From WHTB01 sp050699035 (GTDB lineage Bacteria > Actinomycetota > Actinomycetes > Propionibacteriales > Nocardioidaceae): a stretch of DNA of 15,822 nt. The position numbers were made by a program, and so were the translations under genes. The DNA is taken from the NCBI GenBank assembly GCA_050699035.1, contig JBOHDE010000077.1, positions 1 through 15,822 of the forward strand, given 5' to 3'. The number at the start of each line of letters is the position of its first letter. The stretch's first letter is position 1. Under the pieces are notes generated by a model. That model did not search any database. It was not told where the DNA came from and saw only the letters and a program-made list of their open reading frames with translations. Of the stretch, positions 5,785 through 12,028 are shown one piece after another.

Positions 5785-6423
5785 TCACTCGAAGATCGGG
5801 TCGCGGTCCCGACTCCGCTTGAGCTCGAAGAACCCGTCGGTGCCGGCGACGAGCAACACGCCGTCCCAGAGCAGACCGGCTGCCTCACCCCGCGGCGTCG
5901 GAGTGACGACCGGGCCGAAGAACGCGACCCCCTCCACGCTGATCACCGGCGTGCCGACGTCCAGGCCGACCTGGTCCATGCCCTCGTGATGCGACTTGCG
6001 AAGCAGGTCGTCGTACTCGGTGGAGTCCATCACGTCGACGAGCGACGTCGGCAGCCCGACCTCCGCCAGCGCCTCCTCGACCGTCGCGCCGTCGCGCTCC
6101 CGCTTTTCGTTGTGGAAGCGCCGCCCGAGCGCGGTGTAGAGGTTCCCGAGCACCTCGGCGCCGAACTGTTCGGCCGCGGCGACGCAGACCCGGACCGGCC
6201 CCCAGACGTGATCCTTCGAGACGTCCTTGTCCTGGTTGAGGTAGGCCAGGCTCATCACGTGCCACTGCGCCTTGACCGGGCGGACCCGCTCGACCTCGCG
6301 CAGCCACCGAGACGACATCCACGCCCACGGGCAGATCGGGTCGAACCAGAAGTCGGCGACGATGGGTGCGTCGTCGACGGCCGCTGCGTGCCGACCGCCC
6401 CGCTGCTCGGTGGCCTCGGTCAT
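5785..6423 (-). CDS. DsbA-family thiol oxidoreductase, mycothiol-dependent (Rv2466c-like)
   Basis: A 212-aa thioredoxin-fold protein of the DsbA family resembling the M. tuberculosis mycothiol-dependent reductase Rv2466c. The active-site segment is DFWFDPICPWAW (C31-P-W-A34), the substrate-side segment HVMSLAYLNQ follows, then RKSHHEGMDQVG, the cis-proline DVGTPVI and VAFFGPV. The second active-site cysteine (CPWC in Rv2466c) is Ala here, so the enzyme would use one cysteine and probably mycothiol for resolution. There is no signal peptide, so it is cytosolic. ATG at 6423 is chosen over 6438 because GAGGAGAG lies 6 nt before it. It heads the minus-strand run to rpiB, nei and spoIIE-like, behind a sigma-R-like promoter. 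Confidence 0.9.
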   Translation of the reverse strand: MTEATEQRGGRHAAAVDDAPIVADFWFDPICPWAWMSSRWLREVERVRPVKAQWHVMSLAYLNQDKDVSKDHVWGPVRVCVAAAEQFGAEVLGNLYTALGRRFHNEKRERDGATVEEALAEVGLPTSLVDVMDSTEYDDLLRKSHHEGMDQVGLDVGTPVISVEGVAFFGPVVTPTPRGEAAGLLWDGVLLVAGTDGFFELKRSRDRDPIFE

Positions 6424-6465
6424 GGATGCTCTCCTCATTGCTCAGGGTGTCCGTCCGGTCACGAG

Positions 6466-6491
6466 AACGGACCCGCCGGGGGCCTTATTCC
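6466..6491 (-). promoter_or_regulatory. Sigma-R/SigH-type promoter of the DsbA-like operon
   Basis: On the minus strand GGGAAT is followed by exactly 18 nt and GTT (6466-6468), matching the GGAAT-N18-GTT consensus of thiol-stress sigma factor sigma-R (Streptomyces) / SigH (Mycobacterium). Transcription would start roughly at 6455-6460, giving a leader of about 35 nt with its own ribosome site. The orthologue Rv2466c is a known SigH target. A 6-bp dyad GTCCGT (6449-6454) / ACGGAC (6467-6472) overlaps the -10 and the predicted start. Confidence 0.65.
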
Positions 6492-6567
6492 CGCTTCGAA
6501 CCGGCTCAAATCCTGCCAACTCCGGTGGCCTGCTCCTCGCGCGGGGCGCCCATGCAAGGATTTCCGC

Positions 6568-9123
6568 ATGCCCGGCACTAACCTCACCCGTGACGAGGCG
6601 CGCGAGCGCGCCCGCCTGCTCACCGTCGAGTCGTACGACGTGGCCCTCGACCTCACCGCGCCGGACCCGACATTTCCGTCCACGACGGTGATCCGCTTCC
6701 AGTGCTCCGAGCCGGGCTCCGCGACGTTCGCCGACCTGGTCGCGACGACGGTCCACGAGATCACCCTCAACGGCCGCTCGCTCGACCCCGCCGTGGCGTA
6801 TTCCGACGGTCGCATCGCGCTCGACGACCTGCAGGCCGACAACGTCGTCCAGGTCGTCGCCGACTGCGCCTACAGCCGCACCGGCGAGGGCCTGCACCGG
6901 TTCGTCGACCCGGCCGACGACCGCGTCTACCTCTACTCGCAGTTCGAGGTCCCGGACGCGCGGCGCGTGTTCACGACGTTCGAGCAGCCAGACCTCAAGT
7001 CGGTGTTCCACTTCACCGTCACGGCGCCGTCGCACTGGCAGGTCGTGTCGGTGGCGGCAACGCCGGAGCCGGAGGCGGTCCGCGATGGCGTCTCGGTCTG
7101 GCGCTTCGGCCCCACGCCGACGATGTCGACCTACATCACCGCACTCGTCGCCGGCGACTACCACGTGCTGCGCGACACCCATGCCGGCCGCGGCAGCGAC
7201 ATCCCCCTGGGCCTGTTCTGCCGGCAGTCGCTGGCCGAGCACATCGACGCCGACGAGCTGTTCACGCTGACCAAGCAGGGCTTCGGGTACTTCGAGGACG
7301 CCTTCCAGATGGCGTACCCGTTCGGCAAGTACGACCAGCTGTTCGTGCCGGAGTACAACATGGGCGCGATGGAGAACATCGCCTGCGTCACGTTGCGCGA
7401 CGAGTACATCTTCCGCAGCCGGCAGACGGCGTCCGCGTACGAGACGCGCTGCAACACGATCCTGCACGAGATGGCGCACATGTGGTTCGGCGACCTCGTG
7501 ACGATGCGGTGGTGGGACGACCTGTGGCTCAACGAGTCGTTCGCCGAGTGGGCGGCGCACCAGGCGGCGACCGCCGCGACGGAGTTCGACGGGGCGTGGA
7601 CGTCGTTCTGCAACGCGCGGAAGAACTGGGCGTACCGGCAGGACCAGCTGCCGTCGACCCATCCCATCGCCGCTGACAACTTCGACCTGGAGGCCGTCGA
7701 GGTCAACTTCGACGGGATCACCTACGCCAAGGGCGCGTCGGCCCTGCGACAGCTGGTGGCGTGGGTCGGCGAGGACCGGTTCCTGGCCGGTCTGCGCACC
7801 TACTTCGAGCGGCACGCGTACGGCAACACCGAGCTGTCCGACCTGCTCGCCGTACTCGAGGAGAGCTCAGGTCGCGAGCTGGGGTCGTGGAGCAAGGAGT
7901 GGCTGGAGACGTCGGGCGTCAACACATTGCGGGCCGACTTCGAGGTCGACGCCGACGGACTGTTCACGTCGTTCGCCGTCGCCCAGTCGGCCGCCGCCGA
8001 CTACCCCGCGCTGCGACGTCATCGCATCGCGATCGGGCTGTACGACCACACCGCCGACGGTCTGGTCCGGCGCGAGCGGGTGGAGATCGACGTCGTGGGC
8101 GGGCGTACGGAGGTCCCGGCACTGGTCGGCCGGGCCCGCGGTGACCTGGTGCTGCTCAACGACGACGACCTCAGCTACGCCAAGATCCGGCTCGACGAGC
8201 AGTCGCTGGCGACCGTGGTGGCGCATATCAGCGAGTTCCGTGACTCACTGCCGCGGGCGTTGTGCTGGGCCGCGGCCCTCGACATGACCCGCGACGCCGA
8301 GATGGCGCCGACCGACTTCGTCGACCTCGTCCTGGCAGGGGTGGGCACCGAGTCGGACCTGACCGCGGTGCAGGTCCTCGTCCGGCAGGCCGACACCGTC
8401 GTGGGCACGTACGTCGCGCCGACCCGGCGGGCCGAGGTCGCGGCCCGCTGGGAGGCGGGGCTGCGCCGTCTGGTCGAGTCGGCGGAGCCGGGCAGCGACC
8501 ACCAGCTCGCGCTGTTGCGTGCGCTGGCCGGCTCGGTGCGCTCCGACGACAACATCGCGTTCGTCAGCGGCATGCTTGACGGTGGCGCCACCCTCGACGG
8601 GCTGGCCGTCGACACCGACCTGCGCTGGTCCCTGGTCGTCGGGCTGGCCAGGGCGGGCGCCTTCGGCGATGCCGAGATCGACGCCGAGCTGGCCCGGGAC
8701 AACACCATCTCCGGTCGTCAGCAGGCGGCTGCGGCGCGGGCGGCCCGTCCCGACGCCGCGGCGAAGGAGTGGGCCTGGGGCGAGGCTGCCGTCCGCGACG
8801 ACGTACCCAACGAGACGCAGCGGATGGTGGCGGCGTCGTTCCAGCGGACCGGTCAGGACGAGGTGCTGCTGCCGTACGTCGACAAGTACCTCGACCTGGC
8901 CGCCGGCGTCTGGGAGGCCAAGGGCACCCAGCTGGCGACGACCGTGCTGATGTACCTCTTCCCGCGCAGCATCGCCACCCGCGAGGTGGCCGCCAAGGTG
9001 GACCGGTGGCTGGCCGACACCGACGCCAACCCGGCGGCGCGGCGGCTGGTGTCGGAGGGACGGGCCGACCTGGAGCGGGCGCTCCGCGGCCAGGAACGGG
9101 ACGGCCGCACGACACCGCGCTGA
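6568..9123 (+). CDS. pepN: Aminopeptidase N (M1 family zinc metallopeptidase)
   Basis: It removes N-terminal residues from peptides in the cytosol, a late step of protein turnover. At 851 aa it shows the M1 N-terminal beta domain (about 15-200) and the substrate-binding GAMEN at 266-270. The zinc site is HEMAH at 300-304, with the third ligand E323 in WLNESFAEW, and a C-terminal helical ERAP1-like region covers about 520-840. The frame is open far upstream, but ATG at 6568 has AAGGA 7 nt before it and gives the expected N terminus MPGTNLTRDEA, so it is preferred. It diverges from the DsbA-like gene across 144 nt and converges with a DUF5130-like gene, stop to stop within 6 nt. This is the same arrangement as Rv2466c-Rv2467-Rv2468c in mycobacteria. 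Confidence 0.97.
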   Translation: MPGTNLTRDEARERARLLTVESYDVALDLTAPDPTFPSTTVIRFQCSEPGSATFADLVATTVHEITLNGRSLDPAVAYSDGRIALDDLQADNVVQVVADCAYSRTGEGLHRFVDPADDRVYLYSQFEVPDARRVFTTFEQPDLKSVFHFTVTAPSHWQVVSVAATPEPEAVRDGVSVWRFGPTPTMSTYITALVAGDYHVLRDTHAGRGSDIPLGLFCRQSLAEHIDADELFTLTKQGFGYFEDAFQMAYPFGKYDQLFVPEYNMGAMENIACVTLRDEYIFRSRQTASAYETRCNTILHEMAHMWFGDLVTMRWWDDLWLNESFAEWAAHQAATAATEFDGAWTSFCNARKNWAYRQDQLPSTHPIAADNFDLEAVEVNFDGITYAKGASALRQLVAWVGEDRFLAGLRTYFERHAYGNTELSDLLAVLEESSGRELGSWSKEWLETSGVNTLRADFEVDADGLFTSFAVAQSAAADYPALRRHRIAIGLYDHTADGLVRRERVEIDVVGGRTEVPALVGRARGDLVLLNDDDLSYAKIRLDEQSLATVVAHISEFRDSLPRALCWAAALDMTRDAEMAPTDFVDLVLAGVGTESDLTAVQVLVRQADTVVGTYVAPTRRAEVAARWEAGLRRLVESAEPGSDHQLALLRALAGSVRSDDNIAFVSGMLDGGATLDGLAVDTDLRWSLVVGLARAGAFGDAEIDAELARDNTISGRQQAAAARAARPDAAAKEWAWGEAAVRDDVPNETQRMVAASFQRTGQDEVLLPYVDKYLDLAAGVWEAKGTQLATTVLMYLFPRSIATREVAAKVDRWLADTDANPAARRLVSEGRADLERALRGQERDGRTTPR

Positions 9124-9129
9124 CGGCTG

Positions 9130-9543
9130 CTAACGGTCGCTGTGCAGGGTGCGCGGCGCGCGCGCATGCTCGGCCAGCTGCTGCAGCCCCTGGGTGATGC
9201 CACCGACGAAGTCGCCGGCGGCGAACGACGTCTGCATCGCCAACGCCGCCAGGGCGGTCTCGGAGTCTGCGACGCGGCGCTGCACCTCGGTGCCGGTGAC
9301 GATCTCGAGCTGCCGGGCGACCGGGTCGACGAGCAGGAGGACGCTCCGGGCCGGTGAGCCCAGTCGCGCATGCAGCTCCTCGGCGTGCAGCCGTGGGTCG
9401 CCGGCCGCCTCGCTGATGCAGACCGAGAACTCGAACGGCGCCTGCGCCTCGGCGTTGCGGACCGCACGACCGATCGCCCTGCGGTCGGTCGGCGTCAGGA
9501 ACTCACCAGCGGGCACTGGCGCCTCCGGTCTGCGCGTCACCAC
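9130..9543 (-). CDS. DUF5130-like protein next to pepN
   Basis: A 137-aa protein without signal peptide or membrane segment. It resembles the actinobacterial DUF5130 family, whose members sit beside pepN; the fold is related to the TPM-type domain. Visible features are FSVCISEAAGD (about 39-49), HARLGSPARSVLLLVDP, the ARQLEIVTGTEVQRR strand-turn-helix, and a conserved FAAGDFVGGITQGLQQLAEH near the end. The biochemical role is unknown. The GTG at 9543 has GGGAG about 10 nt upstream; an alternative GTG at 9516 has GGAGG 5 nt upstream and would shorten the product by nine residues. It overlaps the 3' end of the upstream membrane-protein gene by 41 nt (14 with the alternative start), so translation is probably coupled. 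Confidence 0.8.
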   Translation of the reverse strand: MVTRRPEAPVPAGEFLTPTDRRAIGRAVRNAEAQAPFEFSVCISEAAGDPRLHAEELHARLGSPARSVLLLVDPVARQLEIVTGTEVQRRVADSETALAALAMQTSFAAGDFVGGITQGLQQLAEHARAPRTLHSDR

Positions 9544-9862
9544 TCTCGAGCTCTCCCTGCGCGGGACCCTCGGACCGCGCGACCTCGTTGCCGAACCACG
9601 CCGGGTCGCTCCATGACGTCACCCCGCGCTGCCGCCGATCGCCACGGATCAGCGACGGCGCCAGGGCGAGGGTCGAGATCACGACGAACAGGACGAGCGG
9701 GCCCCCGACGAAGATCAACAGGGCCTTCAGCGTCGACATCGGCGCGGCGTCCGCCCACCTCTCCGGAGTGTCGGCCAGCGCAGGGCTGGCCGCGAGCAGC
9801 ACGGTCAGGGTCGCGGCGAGCGCGGTGATCCGGGCCGCGCGACGGAAGGCGTTGGTGGTCAC
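9503..9862 (-). CDS. Small membrane protein with signal peptide, unknown function
   Basis: A 119-aa protein. Residues 1-30 look like a cleaved signal peptide (RR at 7-8, hydrophobic core to about 25, ALA-DT junction at 28-32). A short exported stretch (31-44) is followed by one membrane segment at about 45-69 (LLIFVGGPLVLFVVISTLAL) and a hydrophilic tail with SWSDPAWFG. That Trp-rich motif is typical of small actinobacterial membrane proteins, but I know no function. It is the first gene of a two-gene minus-strand unit with the DUF5130-like gene. The GTG start lies 6 nt after a TAGCCT box, so the mRNA may be leaderless. Confidence 0.75.
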   Translation of the reverse strand: MTTNAFRRAARITALAATLTVLLAASPALADTPERWADAAPMSTLKALLIFVGGPLVLFVVISTLALAPSLIRGDRRQRGVTSWSDPAWFGNEVARSEGPAQGELESGDAQTGGASARW

Positions 9863-9868
9863 ACGGTC

Positions 9869-9897
9869 AGGCTACCGGCCCACGGCGGCGCTGTCCG
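9869..9897 (-). promoter_or_regulatory. Probable promoter of the membrane protein / DUF5130 pair
   Basis: On the minus strand CGGACA (9892-9897) and TAGCCT (9869-9874) are 17 nt apart. The -10 hexamer ends 6 nt before the GTG start at 9862, consistent with a leaderless transcript. It faces away from the plus-strand promoter at 9908-9936, with 10 nt between the two -35 boxes. Confidence 0.5.
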
Positions 9898-9907
9898 ACG
9901 GTAGTGC

Positions 9908-9936
9908 TTGCCGGGGCACCGGGGAAGGTTTACATT
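9908..9936 (+). promoter_or_regulatory. Probable sigma-70-type promoter of the secreted-protein pair
   Basis: TTGCCG (9908-9913), a 17-nt spacer and TACATT (9931-9936) match the housekeeping pattern at 4 of 6 positions each. The predicted start near 9943 leaves a leader of about 43 nt before ATG at 9986. Confidence 0.5.
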
Positions 9937-9985
9937 TCTCCCAGCCTCAGGGCGGGGCGGTGTGAGGGATTCCCGGGACAACTCA

Positions 9986-12028
9986 ATGAAGCGCTTCGCC
10001 TGTGTGCTTTTTGGCGTGGCCGTCGCCGGGACGCTGTTGGGGTCAGCGTCCGCTTCCGGCGAGGCAGCCGTCGACCCACCGAACGAGTGGTACCAGCCGG
10101 ATCAGCTCTCCACGTCGTCACTCGGTCTCCTTCATGACGTCGACTTGGGGGCACACACGATCGCGCTCATGACGGCCGACGGGGGCGGCGTACGCATCGC
10201 GCGGTCCGCGGAAACCGACAGCGGCTTCGGCCCTTGGACCACCCATCAGGTCTTCGAGGGAGCGACCCCGTTCCACCAGGCATCGGCGAGCCTGCTGCCC
10301 GACGAGCAGGTGGCGGTCGTCCGGTTCGAGCAGGCCGAGTCACGGGTCGTGGGCCGCGTGCTCAGCGCGTCCGGCGATCTCACGCCTCCGGCTGCGATCG
10401 ACCTCGATGTCCCCGCTGATTGGGTGGACGGTGCGTGGGTCGACGTCGCCGCTACCGCAGGGCAGGTGGTGGCCGTCGTCACGGTGCCGAGCGCGGACGC
10501 CACGACTGCGCCGCGCGTCTGGGTCAGCCGGCTCGATCTGGCGTCGAACACCTGGGACCAGCCGGTCGACCTCGTCGCACGCGTGGGCGGTGCCGTCGAA
10601 GCGTGGTCCGGCGTCTTGGCCGGTGTCGCCGCCGAGGGTTCGCACGTCGCGGTCGCCTGGCGGCTGCCGACAGCCGGGCAGCCGGACATGTTCGACCATC
10701 ACGTCATGCGCAGCGACGACGCAGGGGCGACGTGGACGCACCTCGACGTCGTCAGCTCGTCCGCGACCTACCCGAAGCAGCGTCCGCAGGTGGCCTGGCG
10801 CGGTGAGACCGTGGCCCTCGGCTGGCTGGCGAAGGCTCCGGACGGCGCCACGCTCACCCTGCGGGCCAACGCCACCGGCTCGGCCTGGACCGCGGAGCCG
10901 AGCCGGGAGGTGCCGGGCACGTCGACGTACGAGCGCGAGCTCTCCCTGCTCGCCGGGCGCTGGGCGCTCGTCACCAGCTCGCGCCACGCGTACGTGCTGG
11001 ACCCGGCCGGCTGGACCCACGTCTCTCAGGCCGCCGGCGTTCGTTCGAGCTTCTCGGGTGACCGCTTCGTCGGCGTCGACGACGGCGGCACTCTGCACCT
11101 CCACACACTCGACACGACATCGCCGCAGCTCGACGTCCTCGGGGTGTCGTCGCCGCAACGTGCCGACCAGGAGGTCAGCGCGGTCGCGAAGGACGCCGGC
11201 GGGGTGCGGACCCTGCGTTGCCTGCTCGACGATGTCGAGTTCGCGTCGTCGGGCAGCCGCTGCTCGGTGCCCACTCCCGTCACGACCGGCGACCACACCC
11301 TCCAGGTGGACGTGACCGACAATGCCGGGCTCACCGCAACCCGGTCGACCAGCTGGCTCGCCGACGGTGAGCTGCCGACGGTCCGCTGGACCTCGGTGCC
11401 GCGCCGATGGAACCTCCACCAGGACGAGTACTTCAGGTGGCACGGCTCCGACCACGTGACCGGGCTCAAGCGGTACGTCGTGTCGTCGGTGTGGAGCTGG
11501 ACCGATCGCACCGGGACGTATCGACGGGACAGCTCGCTCGGGCCCACCGTCGAACGTGGTTTGGCCTGGGTGGGCACCGGGGAGACCCGATGCCTGCGCG
11601 TCCGCGCCGTCGATCGCGTCGACAACAGCAGCCCGCTGTCGTCGGCCATCTGTGTCGTCGGCCCTCTCGACGACACCCAGGCGAAGCCGAGCGCTCAGCG
11701 CCACATCCAGCGGGTCCCGAGCAGGTACTACCTGGGCGATGGCGGGACGTTGCTCAAGTACGGCGGCGCGACGCTGAGCACTTCGAGCGTCAGCCCGGTC
11801 ACCGATGTCGCCGTCCGCGCCAAGACCTGCCCGACCTGCGGCACCATGTCGGTCTACTTCGGCACCCAGGCCTGGAAGGTCAACCTCAGGAGCAGCCGGT
11901 CCACCTTGAAAGTCATCGACCTGCCGTTCAAGCAGGCGTTCAAACCCGGCCAGCTCAAGGTCCGCAAGACCAGTAGTGGGACGGTCATCATCGATGCGTT
12001 CTACCTCCGGACGGCGGCACCGTGGTGA
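9986..12028 (+). CDS. Large secreted protein with Asp-box and Ig-like regions (paralogue A)
   Basis: A 680-aa exported protein of unknown role. MKRFACVLFGVAVAGTLLGS begins a signal peptide with cleavage near residues 23-28; Cys6 is inside the hydrophobic core and there is no lipobox. The first 380 residues look like a beta-propeller of the sialidase/BNR kind with one clear Asp-box, SDDAGATW (243-250). Two Ig-like segments follow (about 385-475 and 476-560), then a C-terminal module with CPTCGT (C615, C618). The mature part has exactly six cysteines in three close pairs: 412/426, 536/556, 615/618. No sialidase catalytic set is recognised, so a binding or cell-surface role is more likely than a hydrolase. 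A longer frame from 9908 is rejected because it would bury the signal peptide. The gene overlaps its paralogue downstream. Confidence 0.8.
   Translation: MKRFACVLFGVAVAGTLLGSASASGEAAVDPPNEWYQPDQLSTSSLGLLHDVDLGAHTIALMTADGGGVRIARSAETDSGFGPWTTHQVFEGATPFHQASASLLPDEQVAVVRFEQAESRVVGRVLSASGDLTPPAAIDLDVPADWVDGAWVDVAATAGQVVAVVTVPSADATTAPRVWVSRLDLASNTWDQPVDLVARVGGAVEAWSGVLAGVAAEGSHVAVAWRLPTAGQPDMFDHHVMRSDDAGATWTHLDVVSSSATYPKQRPQVAWRGETVALGWLAKAPDGATLTLRANATGSAWTAEPSREVPGTSTYERELSLLAGRWALVTSSRHAYVLDPAGWTHVSQAAGVRSSFSGDRFVGVDDGGTLHLHTLDTTSPQLDVLGVSSPQRADQEVSAVAKDAGGVRTLRCLLDDVEFASSGSRCSVPTPVTTGDHTLQVDVTDNAGLTATRSTSWLADGELPTVRWTSVPRRWNLHQDEYFRWHGSDHVTGLKRYVVSSVWSWTDRTGTYRRDSSLGPTVERGLAWVGTGETRCLRVRAVDRVDNSSPLSSAICVVGPLDDTQAKPSAQRHIQRVPSRYYLGDGGTLLKYGGATLSTSSVSPVTDVAVRAKTCPTCGTMSVYFGTQAWKVNLRSSRSTLKVIDLPFKQAFKPGQLKVRKTSSGTVIIDAFYLRTAAPW

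Noticed and set aside
5740..6567. Upstream extension of pepN to 1127 residues
   Set aside because: It is antisense to the DsbA-like gene and has no M1 family similarity; ATG at 6568 has a ribosome site.
6442..7815. 457-codon frame antisense to pepN
   Set aside because: Arg/Val/Gly/Asp-rich product with no domain; a shadow of the pepN codon pattern.
10340..11704. 454-codon frame antisense to secreted paralogue A
   Set aside because: No domain, Arg/Gly-rich composition, and the sense gene has a signal peptide and a paralogue.
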